From NCBI RefSeq assembly GCF_000307265.1, contig NZ_DF158899.1, positions 124,001 through 188,000 of the forward strand: 64,000 nt of DNA, in the 5' to 3' direction. Shown in pieces: positions 33,067 through 42,108 of this stretch. The position numbers and the translations under genes are program-made. The notes under the pieces are model-generated. The model was given only the letters and a program-made list of their open reading frames with translations. It searched no databases and had not been told where the DNA came from. Positions within the stretch are counted from its first letter, which is position 1. The number at the start of each line of letters is the position of its first letter. The DNA comes from Oscillibacter ruminantium GH1 (GTDB lineage: Bacteria; Bacillota; Clostridia; Oscillospirales; Oscillospiraceae).

Positions 33067-33100
33067 AAGGCGTCATCGTATAAACGATGACGCCTTAATT
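33067..33100 (+). terminator. Terminator of serA
   Basis: 13-bp stem AAGGCGTCATCGT (33067-33079) with its complement (33084-33096), then AATTTT. Confidence 0.85.
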
Positions 33101-33277
33101 TTGCGTGGTATTGACGGGATGGTGGGAATTTGCATTTCAACTGTCAGAGTCGTATCTCATAAACGGTTCCACAATGAGCGGCTTTGCTGCCGTTCGCATT
33201 CCATCGCAGAGGCAACCGCAGCTTCAGTAACCAGTGTTCCTCCGCGTCCATGCTTTTTCACAGTTCCTCCGCGCGGC

Positions 33278-34654
33278 TTACAGGCTGTTTTTGCCCCGGG
33301 CCATATATTTTCCGCTGGGCTCCGCCACAAGAATTCTGCCAAGTTCGGCCATAAGCCTTCCCCGCAGGTAAACCTGCGCGATACCGCCGGAGGTGACAAA
33401 GCCCTCATAGGGGGTATATCCCGCCGCGCTCACGCAGTCTGCCGCCCGAATCACGTGGCTCGCCCCCGGATCATAGACCACGATATCCGCATCGCTCCCC
33501 TTGCGGATCACACCCTTGCGGGGATACAGACCGTACAGCTTAGCAGGATTTTCACTGAGCACCTGACACATCGTGGGCAGGGCAATCTTTTTCTTCTCCA
33601 CGCCATAGGAATAGAGTAGCTCTCCCCGCGTCTCCACGCCGGGAAGTCCCCCCGGAATCTTTGTGAAGTCCTCCCGGCCCGCTTCTTTTTGCTCCAACGT
33701 GAAGGAACAGTGGTCGGTGGAAACGGTCTGGATCAATCCCCGTTTCAGCCCCCGCCACAGATAGGCCTGCTCCGCCTTCTCCCGGATGGGAGGCGCGCAG
33801 ATATACCGCGCGGCGGCAGAGTAATCAGAATTGAAATAGACGCTTTCATCCAGCAGCAGATACTGGGGGCAGGTTTCCACATAGACCTTCTGTCCCCGTT
33901 TCCGTGCGGCTTCCACTTCGTCCATCGCCTGATGATTAGTCAAATGAACAATCACCACCGGGCAGTCCGCCGCCTGTGCGATGCGCAGCAGACGGCCCAC
34001 CGCCTCCGCCTCCAAACAGGCCGGGCGGGTCTGGGGATGAGAAGCAGGAGAAAGCTCCCCAGCGGCCTTTTTCTCTGCGATCATCGCGTCGATCACTCCG
34101 GCGTTCTCACAGTGGAAGCCGCAGATGCCGCCCATCCGCTTGATGGCTTTCAGCGCACTGTAAATCGCCCCGTCACCGATCATCATAGCGGGATAGGTCA
34201 GATACATTTTAAAAGACGAGATACCTGCTGCGAACATGTCCGGCAGCTCCGTCTCAATAGAGGGATTCCAATCGTCAATGGTCATATGGAAACCGTAGTC
34301 ACAAAAGGCCTGGCCGTCTGCCTTTTTGTGCCACAGATCCAGTCCGTATCCCAGAGACTCTCCCTTGTTGGGGCAGGCAAAGTCAATCACCGTGGTGGTG
34401 CCGCCCCGAATGGCGGCACGGCTGCCCGACGTGAAATCGTCGGCGGTCGTGGTGTTGCACACATCCAGATCAAAATGGGTGTGCGCGTCGATGAACCCCG
34501 GGAACAGCAGCATCCCCGTCACATCCATCACATTTCCGCCTGCGGCGGACAGTCCCCGGCCTACCTGCGCGATCTTCTCCCCGTCGATCAGCACATCCGC
34601 CCGGCGGACACCGCGGCCAGACACCACGCTGCCGCCTTTAAGCAATGTTTTCAT
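33278..34654 (-). CDS. Dihydropyrimidinase / D-hydantoinase-type amidohydrolase
   Basis: 458 residues, binuclear zinc amidohydrolase. Metal ligands are visible in FPGFIDAHTHFDLD, the carboxylated Lys in SSFKMYLTYPA, His in CGFHCENA and VIVHLTNHQA, and Asp in TVSTDHCSFT. These enzymes open cyclic ureides (dihydrouracil, hydantoins). No partner gene (beta-ureidopropionase, preA/preT) is next to it, so the substrate is open. GGGAGG lies seven to eight bases before the ATG. Single gene; the rest of the 34655-34971 spacer shows no recognised feature. Confidence 0.9.
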   Translation of the reverse strand: MKTLLKGGSVVSGRGVRRADVLIDGEKIAQVGRGLSAAGGNVMDVTGMLLFPGFIDAHTHFDLDVCNTTTADDFTSGSRAAIRGGTTTVIDFACPNKGESLGYGLDLWHKKADGQAFCDYGFHMTIDDWNPSIETELPDMFAAGISSFKMYLTYPAMMIGDGAIYSALKAIKRMGGICGFHCENAGVIDAMIAEKKAAGELSPASHPQTRPACLEAEAVGRLLRIAQAADCPVVIVHLTNHQAMDEVEAARKRGQKVYVETCPQYLLLDESVYFNSDYSAAARYICAPPIREKAEQAYLWRGLKRGLIQTVSTDHCSFTLEQKEAGREDFTKIPGGLPGVETRGELLYSYGVEKKKIALPTMCQVLSENPAKLYGLYPRKGVIRKGSDADIVVYDPGASHVIRAADCVSAAGYTPYEGFVTSGGIAQVYLRGRLMAELGRILVAEPSGKYMARGKNSL

Positions 34655-34971
34655 CGCAAAACCTCCCTTGCGTCCTTGCTTTATGCAGACTCAGCATAGC
34701 ACAGTTTTCTTTTGATTTCCAGCCGTGAAAGCCACGTCGGAAAGAAATATTTTTTTGGGCGGACAATCTTCCCTTTTCTTCAAAACCACAGCCGCCCTTC
34801 AACATGCGATCTCCTGTATTTTTGTCAATTGTGCCGGTGCAATTCACTATAATCTTCAAAATTTTACACAGTTTACACGTTTCCCTCTTCCCTTTTTTGA
34901 AGAAGCGGTTTATACTGATATCAATAGAAAGTGCGGTTTGTTCCGTGCTTTGGATTTTAAGGAGGTAGAAG

Positions 34972-37164
34972 ATGAAAAAGGCAATTTCCCTGTTGCTGGC
35001 TGCCGTCATGGCCATGTCTTTGACCACAGTCGGTCTTGCCACCGACACCACCACGGTAGAAAAGGGCGATGTCGTGGTGCTGTACACCAACGACGTCCAC
35101 TGCGGCGTGGACGACAACATCGGATACGCGGGTCTTGCGGCCTATAAGGCCGAAATGCTCAAAGCCACCGATTATGTGACGCTGGCCGACGCGGGCGACG
35201 CGGTTCAGGGCGCGGCTCTGGGCACACTGTCCAAGGGCGAGTATCTGGTGGACATCATGAACCAGATGGGCTACGATGTGGCCGTCCCCGGCAACCACGA
35301 GTTTGACTACGGTATGGATCAATTCCTGAACCTGTCCAAAGAACTGAAGAGCGGCTATGTTTGCTCCAACTTCATGGACCTGCGGACTGGTAAGCCAGTG
35401 TTTGACGCCTATAAGATGATTACCTACGGCGACACCAAGGTGGCTTATGTGGGCATCGACACGCCTGAATCCATCACCAAGTCCACTCCTTCCTACTTTC
35501 AGGACAACACCGGCAAGTATATCTACGGTTTCTGCAACGGCAATAACGGCAAAGAGCTGTATAACGCCGTGCAGACCGCAGTGAACTCCGCTAAGGCCGC
35601 AGGCGCCACCTACGTTGTGGCAGTTGGTCACTGCGGCATTGATGAGCAGAGCGCTCCTTGGCGTTCTACCGACATCATCGCCAACGTCTCCGGTCTGACC
35701 GCCTTCATCGACGGGCATTCCCACAGCACCATTCCCTCTCAGAAGGTTTCTGACAAGGACGGCAAGACCGTTCTACTGACCTCCACCGGCACCAAGCTGG
35801 CCGCCATCGGCAAGCTGGTTCTGAAGCCCAACGGCACCGTCACCACGGAACTGGTCACGGATTATACCGCCAAGGATTCCAGTATGGACACCTTTGTCAA
35901 GGGCATTCTGGCCAAGAACGACGCGCTGCTGAAAAAGGTTGTTGCCAAGACCTCTGTGGATCTGACCACGCTGGAGGCCGACGGCAAGACCCGCGCCATC
36001 CGCAATCAGGAGACCAATTTGGGCGATCTGGTGGCTGACGCTTACCGTGACGCCGCGGGCGCCGACATCGCCATCGTCAACGGCGGCGGCATCCGCGCCG
36101 ACATCAAGGCCGGCAACATCACCTATGAGCAGATCATCGCGGTCCATCCCTATGGCAACGAGTTGCGGATGGTGGAAGCCACCGGCCAGCAGATTCTGGA
36201 CGCGCTGGAAATGGCCTCCCGCACCACTCCCGATGAAAACGGCGGCTTCCTGCATGTGTCCGGTATGACCTATACCATCGACACCTCCGTTCCCTCCACC
36301 GTGAAGGTTGATGACAACAAGATGTTCGTCTCCGTCACCGGTGCCCGGCGCGTCAAGGACGTGAAGGTTGGCGGCGTGGCCATCGTGGCTAACAAGACCT
36401 ATAAGCTGGCCTCTCACAACTATATGCTGGAAGGCGCGGGCGACGGCCTGAACATGTTCCAGAAGGATAAGTTCCTCTCCGTTCCCGCCATGCTGGACAA
36501 CGAGATTCTCATCAACTATATTACCGGCACGCTGAAGGGCACTGTCCCCGCCGAATACGCCAAGGCTCAGGGCCGCATCACCATCGTCAAGGCCGCGGCT
36601 CTGCCTTACACGGACGTGGCTTCCAACGCCTATTACTACGACGCCGTACTCTTTTCCGAGAAGAGCGGCCTGATCCCCGGTACCACCGCCACCACCTTCT
36701 CCCCCAATGTCACTATGACTCGCGGCGATGTGGTTCTGGCTCTGTGGAATCTGGCTGGCAAGCCCTCCGCCAAGGCCACTCCCGCCTTTACCGACGTGGA
36801 CTTCACCACGGATCTGGGCAAGGCCGTGGCTTGGGCCAATGAAAACGGTATTGTCAACGGCAAAACTGCCACCACCTTCGTGGCCGCCGACTCTGTGAAC
36901 CGTCAGCAGTTCTCCGCGTTCATGTACCGCTATGCGGAGGCTCTGGGCTACAACGTCACCACCACCGGCAGCCTGACCGCTTTCACCGACGCGTCTCAGG
37001 TTTCCTCTTACGCCACGCAGGCGCTGGCTTGGGCCAACGCCAACAGCTTGGTGAACGGCTTCAGCGATGGCACAGTCCGTCCCATGGGCACTGCCACCCG
37101 CGGCCAGTCTGCGGCGATTATCTATCGCTTCGCCTCTACTCTGACCGCCTCCAAGGCCGCCTGA
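34972..37164 (+). CDS. Exported SLH-anchored 5'-nucleotidase / 2',3'-cyclic phosphodiesterase
   Basis: 730 residues. Signal peptide 1-23 (KKAISLLLAAVMAMSL, cleavage near GLA-TD). Metallophosphoesterase domain: VVLYTNDVHCG, TLADAGDAVQGA, VPGNHEFDYGMD, VAVGHCGIDE and FIDGHSHS; C-terminal 5'-nucleotidase domain: NLGDLVADAYRDA, IVNGGGIRADI. Three SLH repeats follow from about residue 545 (YTDVASNAYYYDAV; FTDVDFTTDLGKAVAWANEN; FTDASQVSSYATQALAWANA). It probably releases nucleosides and phosphate at the cell surface. AAGGAGGT precedes the ATG. Confidence 0.93.
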   Translation: MKKAISLLLAAVMAMSLTTVGLATDTTTVEKGDVVVLYTNDVHCGVDDNIGYAGLAAYKAEMLKATDYVTLADAGDAVQGAALGTLSKGEYLVDIMNQMGYDVAVPGNHEFDYGMDQFLNLSKELKSGYVCSNFMDLRTGKPVFDAYKMITYGDTKVAYVGIDTPESITKSTPSYFQDNTGKYIYGFCNGNNGKELYNAVQTAVNSAKAAGATYVVAVGHCGIDEQSAPWRSTDIIANVSGLTAFIDGHSHSTIPSQKVSDKDGKTVLLTSTGTKLAAIGKLVLKPNGTVTTELVTDYTAKDSSMDTFVKGILAKNDALLKKVVAKTSVDLTTLEADGKTRAIRNQETNLGDLVADAYRDAAGADIAIVNGGGIRADIKAGNITYEQIIAVHPYGNELRMVEATGQQILDALEMASRTTPDENGGFLHVSGMTYTIDTSVPSTVKVDDNKMFVSVTGARRVKDVKVGGVAIVANKTYKLASHNYMLEGAGDGLNMFQKDKFLSVPAMLDNEILINYITGTLKGTVPAEYAKAQGRITIVKAAALPYTDVASNAYYYDAVLFSEKSGLIPGTTATTFSPNVTMTRGDVVLALWNLAGKPSAKATPAFTDVDFTTDLGKAVAWANENGIVNGKTATTFVAADSVNRQQFSAFMYRYAEALGYNVTTTGSLTAFTDASQVSSYATQALAWANANSLVNGFSDGTVRPMGTATRGQSAAIIYRFASTLTASKAA

Positions 37165-37186
37165 TCTCCAATTCAACAGCCTTGAA

Positions 37187-37228
37187 AGGCCGCCGGTTCG
37201 GTGCATTCGAACCGGCGGCCTCTTTTGT
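37187..37228 (+). terminator. Terminator of the nucleotidase gene
   Basis: 14-bp stem (37187-37200 with 37208-37221), then CTTTTGTT. Confidence 0.85.
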
Positions 37229-37256
37229 TGATTGCGCACAGGGGCGCTTTCGTTTG

Positions 37257-37292
37257 AAAAAGCGCGGCTCCCGGCAAAAGCCGGGAGCCGCG
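37257..37292 (-). terminator. Terminator of the spore-protein gene
   Basis: 13-bp stem (37263-37275 with 37280-37292), TTTTT on the minus strand past 37262. Confidence 0.75.
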
Positions 37293-37312
37293 TTTCTAGT
37301 TCAGTGGAGAAG

Positions 37313-37510
37313 TTACAGGGACTTCTCGTAGGACTCGATCATCTTCTTGACCATCTGGCCGCCGACAGAACCGGCCTCGCGGGCGGTGATGTCGCCATTA
37401 TAGCCTTCCTTCAGGTTGACGCCAACCTCGGAAGCAGCCTCCATCTTGAACTTATCCATGGCAGCACGGGCCTCGGGCACGTTGATCTTGTTGTTATTCT
37501 TGTTAGACAT
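37313..37510 (-). CDS. Alpha/beta-type small acid-soluble spore protein
   Basis: 65 residues beginning MSNKNNNKINVPEARAAMDK, with the family motifs KMEAASEVGVNL and GDITAREAGSVGGQMVKKMI. These proteins coat spore DNA, forcing an A-like form and protecting it from UV, and are later degraded by the GPR protease (site near MEAASE). It shows that the organism is an endospore former. AAGGAG lies before the ATG, and a possible forespore promoter lies upstream. Confidence 0.96.
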   Translation of the reverse strand: MSNKNNNKINVPEARAAMDKFKMEAASEVGVNLKEGYNGDITAREAGSVGGQMVKKMIESYEKSL

Positions 37511-37585
37511 AATCGTTTCTCCTTTTCTCAATACCAAACTTGTTTGTGTCGTTTGTGTTTGTGGGTTTTCTGGGTATCGCAAGCA

Positions 37586-37614
37586 TAGTTTGACTCGAAA
37601 AGAAAGGAATATGC
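37586..37614 (-). promoter_or_regulatory. Possible sigma-G-type promoter of the spore-protein gene
   Basis: Minus strand GCATA (37614-37610), 17 bases, CAAACTA (37592-37586). It fits the forespore G-ATA / CA---TA pattern, as expected for this gene class. Confidence 0.5.
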
Positions 37615-37774
37615 CGGAATTCAGACGGTAAAATTTTGAAACACGACAGCTTTTCCTTTAAATCGGCAGGCAGATTTCAAAAAAATACGCTCCGCCCAAT
37701 CTCTTTGGCCCTGCGCCTTCGGCGCTCAAACAACGGAGATTTAACAGGATTTGTCTCTTTTTTCTTTGAGATAC

Positions 37775-37803
37775 TTCGCATTTTAGCCTGTCTGTGGTAT
37801 AAT
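37775..37803 (+). promoter_or_regulatory. Probable promoter of the two-component operon
   Basis: TATAAT (37798-37803) with a weak TTCGCA (37775-37780) 17 bases upstream; about 90 bases of leader follow. Nothing else is recognised in 37615-37892. Confidence 0.5.
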
Positions 37804-37892
37804 AGCCGCTAGGCAACTATTTTATATGTTTATAATAAATATACTATAACGGCGCAAACGCCTAAAGTATCAACGTACGAAGGAGACACAGC

Positions 37893-39494
37893 ATGATTCG
37901 AGTCATCGTCGCAGACGACGAAGAAAAAGTCTGTCAACTGATCTGCCATCTGATTGACTGGGAATCTCTGGAGATGGAGTTGGTGGGAACCGCCTCCAAC
38001 GGCATTGAGGCTCTGCGGCTTATTCAGGAAAAGCAGCCGGATCTGATCCTTTCAGATATCCGAATGCCCGGATGCAGCGGGTTGGAGCTGATGAAGCAGG
38101 CCAGAGAATACGATCCGGATCTGGAGTTTATCATTATCAGCGGTTACTCCAGCTTTGAGTATGCCCAGACCGCCATTCAATATGGCGTGCAGGACTATAT
38201 TCTCAAGCCTGTCAATCAACAGTTGCTGAACGCCACGCTGCAAAAGGTCCGCAAGCGATATTTGAAAAAGCACTCGGACGGCTCCGACTCTCTGGAGGGT
38301 GCGCAAGCCGATCTCCTGAAAATGATCTGGTTTGACTTGGAGAATGGCAGCGTTCCCTCCACAATGGAAGAGGTCAACAAAAAGTATTACGCTCACTTCC
38401 AGCCGGGTGTTTTCCAAGTTTTCTGCATTCAGGAATCCTTTAAGGATTTCCAGACCATCGGGATTCCCTATGCGCAGTCGGTCTTCGACCTGCTTCTCCC
38501 TCTGGCGGAAAACAGCTTGGGGGAGCTGATTCGTCCGCTCTGCCATGAATTCAGTATGGTCGCCCGGGGACGGCAGATTTTTGGCATTTTAAATTATGCG
38601 CCGCAAAATCGGGAACAGCTGCAAGCGGCTCTGACCCGCGTCATCAAGGAGCTGCGGATGGAAATCCACGCCTTTGAGCGCATTGAACTGCTTCTCAGCG
38701 TTGGCAAAGAGTTCACATCTATCTCTCAACTGGGCGAATGCCGTCAGCAGGCGCAGTACGCGATGGGGCAACGGCTTCTGTTGGAAAAAGTTCCCGTCTT
38801 TCTGTCCGAAATTCCAGAATTGGAAAACACGGACAACGAGGCGCTTTTCCACCTGTTCAGCGCGGCGGTTCAGGAGGGAATCACGCTGCAAAGCGAAGAT
38901 CAAATTTGCTTTGCTATTCAAAATTTAGAGAAAAAAGTCCTGCAAAGCGGCATATCCGGACACCAGATTCTTCACATCGTGAAGACCGCTTATCACCTCT
39001 TTCTTCTATCCGGCCTTTTTCAAAATGAACTGCGTTTCTCCCCCGCCGGAGAGCGGGAGTCCTGTTTCAACGAACAGGCCGACCTGTGCGGCCGGGTTGA
39101 AGACCTTTTCCGCCTGTTGGAGGCCAACTGTCTGCGCGATTTGCAAGAGGCCGGAAAATGGATGAAGCGGGAGAAAGTCCGCCCCATCAATGAGGCAAGG
39201 CAGTATATCACCGAGCATTATGCCGAACCGCTCAATCTGGATGGCGTATGTTCCCAAGTAGGACTCAGTCCCAATTATTTCAGCACCCTGTTCCGCAAGG
39301 AGACGGGCAGAACGTTTTTAGAATATCTGCTGGAAATCCGCATCAACGCCGCCAAGGAACTGCTGCGGGGTACAAAGCAGACGACGGAGGCCGTGTGCGA
39401 GTCCGTTGGAATCCACGACTACAAACGGTTTTCCAAAGCGTTTAAAAAGGCCACCGGCGTCAGTCCCAAGGAATACAGGAATCTTTATTCCTAG
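37893..39494 (+). CDS. YesN-type response regulator (REC + AraC helix-turn-helix)
   Basis: 533 residues. Receiver domain 1-120 with acidic pair DD8-9, phospho-acceptor Asp55 (LILSDIRMPG) and Lys in DYILKPV; a middle region of ~290 residues without clear motifs; AraC-type double helix-turn-helix at the end (LNLDGVCSQVGLSPNYFSTL and TEAVCESVGIHDYKRFSKAF). YesN regulators usually switch on sugar-uptake and glycan-use genes. First gene of a three-gene unit; GAAGGAGA lies nine bases before the ATG. The probable target is the convergent sugar operon (inference). Confidence 0.92.
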   Translation: MIRVIVADDEEKVCQLICHLIDWESLEMELVGTASNGIEALRLIQEKQPDLILSDIRMPGCSGLELMKQAREYDPDLEFIIISGYSSFEYAQTAIQYGVQDYILKPVNQQLLNATLQKVRKRYLKKHSDGSDSLEGAQADLLKMIWFDLENGSVPSTMEEVNKKYYAHFQPGVFQVFCIQESFKDFQTIGIPYAQSVFDLLLPLAENSLGELIRPLCHEFSMVARGRQIFGILNYAPQNREQLQAALTRVIKELRMEIHAFERIELLLSVGKEFTSISQLGECRQQAQYAMGQRLLLEKVPVFLSEIPELENTDNEALFHLFSAAVQEGITLQSEDQICFAIQNLEKKVLQSGISGHQILHIVKTAYHLFLLSGLFQNELRFSPAGERESCFNEQADLCGRVEDLFRLLEANCLRDLQEAGKWMKREKVRPINEARQYITEHYAEPLNLDGVCSQVGLSPNYFSTLFRKETGRTFLEYLLEIRINAAKELLRGTKQTTEAVCESVGIHDYKRFSKAFKKATGVSPKEYRNLYS

Positions 39495-39565
39495 GGCAAA
39501 CTCTGTGCGGTGTTGCCCTAGAGCAAACTCTATGAATCGCGGCAGTATAGGAGGGGAGGCCGGAA

Positions 39566-40555
39566 ATGAAAAAGCATAAAAGTTTTTTGGAAACGCGTCT
39601 TTTGATTTTTCGGGTCGCGTTTTTCATCCTGTTTCTCGCCCTGCTGGCTCTGGCGGCAGCCGCCGCCTACCATACCCGCTGGTTTCTGCCGATTCTGCTG
39701 GTTGCTTTTGCCGCGGTCGCCTTGATTCCACTGGAGTTTTTCTTCCTGTGGAAGCCCTATTGGAATGAGACGAAGCGGCTTGGTCTGGCAGCGTCCACTC
39801 CAGAGCTGGCCGACCTGCCCTCGCCAAAATACTACTATAATCGGCAATACGGCTATTTTATCGAGCGGTTGAGCGCCACTTTAAAAGCCACAGACTCCTT
39901 TGAACTCAGCAAGCGGCAGGCGCAGTATCAGGCTCTGCAAAATCAAATCAATCCACATTTTCTTTATAATACGCTGGAGAGCATCCGCAGCGAGGCGCTG
40001 ATCTCGGGTCTTGGCAGCGTGGCGGAAATGTGTGAAGCGCTGGCCTCCTTTTTCCGCTATACCATCAGCAATCAGGCGGACGTGGTCACTGTGGACGAGG
40101 AACTGCAAAACATCAAGACCTATTTTTATATCCAGCAGTACCGATTTGGCAACCGGCTCTCCTTGCACATCGACTACGACGAGGAGGACATGGATTCCTT
40201 AATCCGGTGTAAAATTCCCAAGCTGACGCTGCAGCCCATTGTGGAAAACGCCATTATCCACGGGATCGAGCAAAAACTGGGGGATGGCAGCGTCACCATC
40301 AAACTGCTGCTAACGGAGAGATGTCTGCTCATTCGGATTTCAGACGACGGCGTGGGCATGGCCCCGGAAATTCTGGAAAAGGTGAATCAGCGCATCGCGG
40401 GCAACTCTCCCCCAGGAACCGGAAAGGGCGGCATTGCCATTGCCAATGTGAACAACCGCATCCATCTGCTTTTTGGCGACACTTACGGGATGATCGTCTA
40501 TTCCACCTTGGGCGCGGGGACCGATGTGGAAATCTCGCTGCCCCGTCCCGCCTGA
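39566..40555 (+). CDS. YesM-type histidine kinase lacking an extracytoplasmic sensor
   Basis: 329 residues. Two adjacent membrane helices (about 13-34 and 39-62) joined by only a few residues, so there is no outside sensing domain, unlike typical YesM. Then the His_kinase domain with NQINPHFLYNTLES (His131) and the ATPase lobe QPIVENAIIHGIEQK, ISDDGVGMA, GKGGIAIANVNNRI. It should phosphorylate the response regulator encoded 71 bases upstream. Its signal must come from within the membrane or from a partner protein. Confidence 0.92.
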   Translation: MKKHKSFLETRLLIFRVAFFILFLALLALAAAAAYHTRWFLPILLVAFAAVALIPLEFFFLWKPYWNETKRLGLAASTPELADLPSPKYYYNRQYGYFIERLSATLKATDSFELSKRQAQYQALQNQINPHFLYNTLESIRSEALISGLGSVAEMCEALASFFRYTISNQADVVTVDEELQNIKTYFYIQQYRFGNRLSLHIDYDEEDMDSLIRCKIPKLTLQPIVENAIIHGIEQKLGDGSVTIKLLLTERCLLIRISDDGVGMAPEILEKVNQRIAGNSPPGTGKGGIAIANVNNRIHLLFGDTYGMIVYSTLGAGTDVEISLPRPA

Positions 40556-40572
40556 AGAAAGCGGAGGCAGCT

Positions 40573-42042
40573 ATGAGAAAAGAGATTTTTCGGATGGATC
40601 ACGTCCTTTACGCGGAAAACGGGCAGACCCATCTGAACGACCTGAGTATGCAGATATTTCAGGGAGAGATCTATGGTATGCTGCGGCTGGAGCGACATGG
40701 CGGAGCAGAGCTGTTCAAGCTGATCGCTTTGAACGAGCCGATCCGAAACGGTCATGTGTTCTTTCAGGATCAGCTGGTCAACAGTCCCGGCCCTCATCCC
40801 GTCACCCAAAACAAGGTCGCTATCATTGACAGTACCAGCCGCTTGATCAACAGTTTGTCCCTTGCGGACAATCTTTTCGTCATTCGTCCGGGTTTTCGCA
40901 AATTTTACGTGCGGGAGCGGGAACTGCAAGCGCAGACGGAGCAGCTTTTCCAACAGTATGACATCCGCCTGCCCCAGCAAATGCTGGCAGGACAGCTGAA
41001 AAACTATGACCGGCTGGTGATGGAACTTCTCCGCGCCATGACCGCTGGAGAGCTTCTGGTGGTGCTGATTGACATTCCGGATTTGCTGGGCAGTGAGGAA
41101 CTGGCTGCGTTTCATCAGCTTTTGAAACGGTTGGCCCAAAATGGGATGACCTTTCTTTACGTCTATAACCACCACGAAGCGCTGCGAAAAATCTGCGACC
41201 GCATCGCTGTTTTCAAAAAAGGCCGCATAGAAAAAGTGGTGGATCGAAGCTCCGATCTGAATCAGCACATTCGCGTTTTGGCCAAGCCCGCCTATGAGGC
41301 TCTGCTGCGTCTGGGGCAGGCAGACAGCGAGTCCAAGCGCCCCCGCGGAAAGCCTGTCCTGCGGTTGGAAAACATCTGTCGGGGCGGTTTGGATCACTTC
41401 AGCCTTGAAATCTGTTCGGGAGAGACACTCCTTCTCATCGACCGCAGCAACACGGTTCTGGACGATCTGATGGGTCTTTTCGAGGATTTGAAGCAGCGCG
41501 TGCCTGTTCCCGGCGTTGTGGCCTGCGGCAAAGAATTGAGCGATTTGCGATTGGGCCTGTTGGATCGTTTGCCCTCTCGAACGGGACTTTTTCCGGACAT
41601 GAGCGTTTTGGACAATCTCTGCTTTGCCCTGGGGGAAAAAGTCCCCCGCATCTGGCGCAAGCAGCGGCTTTTAAACAGCGTGGCCAAGGAATACCGTCCG
41701 GAGCTGGGGGATCTGCTGGATGAACAACAGCTCTACGATCTGCACACACAGGATTTGTATACGCTGGCCTACTATCAGTATCTGATTGCAAAGGCAGATT
41801 TGGTGGTCTGCCTCCAGCCTATTTCCGGGCTGGATATGTATCTGCGGCCCCACACGCTCCGCCTGATCTCCAAGCTGCGCAGCAGCGGCATTCCCGTGCT
41901 GCTGCTCTCCACCGATCTTTACGACACGCTGTATGTGGCGGATCGGGTTTTGTGGGTGGACGGCGGGAAAATCGCGCTGGCCAAAACACCGGATGAGTTT
42001 CATGAGCTGCGCCTTTTACAGGAGGACCTGTTCCCCGACTGA
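40573..42042 (+). CDS. Tandem RbsA-like ABC ATPase that has lost its ATP-binding motifs
   Basis: 489 residues, the length of sugar-importer ATPases of the RbsA/MglA class and co-linear with them, but with key residues lost in both halves. Half 1: the Walker A position (36-47) reads MLRLERHGGAEL, the signature becomes AGQLKNYDRL, Walker B LLVVLIDIPDLL lacks the Glu. Half 2: the Walker A position reads LLLIDRSNTVLD, the signature LHTQDLYTLAYY, Walker B LVVCLQPISGLD. H-loop-like HHEALRKICDRIAVFKKG is kept. It follows the kinase by 17 bases with GGAGG five bases before the ATG. It is probably a non-hydrolysing regulatory partner. Confidence 0.85.
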   Translation: MRKEIFRMDHVLYAENGQTHLNDLSMQIFQGEIYGMLRLERHGGAELFKLIALNEPIRNGHVFFQDQLVNSPGPHPVTQNKVAIIDSTSRLINSLSLADNLFVIRPGFRKFYVRERELQAQTEQLFQQYDIRLPQQMLAGQLKNYDRLVMELLRAMTAGELLVVLIDIPDLLGSEELAAFHQLLKRLAQNGMTFLYVYNHHEALRKICDRIAVFKKGRIEKVVDRSSDLNQHIRVLAKPAYEALLRLGQADSESKRPRGKPVLRLENICRGGLDHFSLEICSGETLLLIDRSNTVLDDLMGLFEDLKQRVPVPGVVACGKELSDLRLGLLDRLPSRTGLFPDMSVLDNLCFALGEKVPRIWRKQRLLNSVAKEYRPELGDLLDEQQLYDLHTQDLYTLAYYQYLIAKADLVVCLQPISGLDMYLRPHTLRLISKLRSSGIPVLLLSTDLYDTLYVADRVLWVDGGKIALAKTPDEFHELRLLQEDLFPD

Positions 42043-42054
42043 GCCGTCGATTGG

Positions 42055-42090
42055 AAAAAGCGCCGGACCCGAATGGGCCCGGCGCTTTTT
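42055..42090. terminator. Bidirectional terminator between the two-component and sugar operons
   Basis: AAAAAGCGCCGG (42055-42066) with CCGGCGCTTTTT (42079-42090): a T run on either strand. Confidence 0.88.
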
Positions 42091-42108
42091 GTGTCTTTGG
42101 AACTTGCT

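Noticed and set aside
40321-40572. N-terminal extension of the degenerate ABC protein
   Set aside because: That stretch is the end of the kinase gene read in another frame; GGAGG before 40573 and the RbsA-like start fix the N-terminus.
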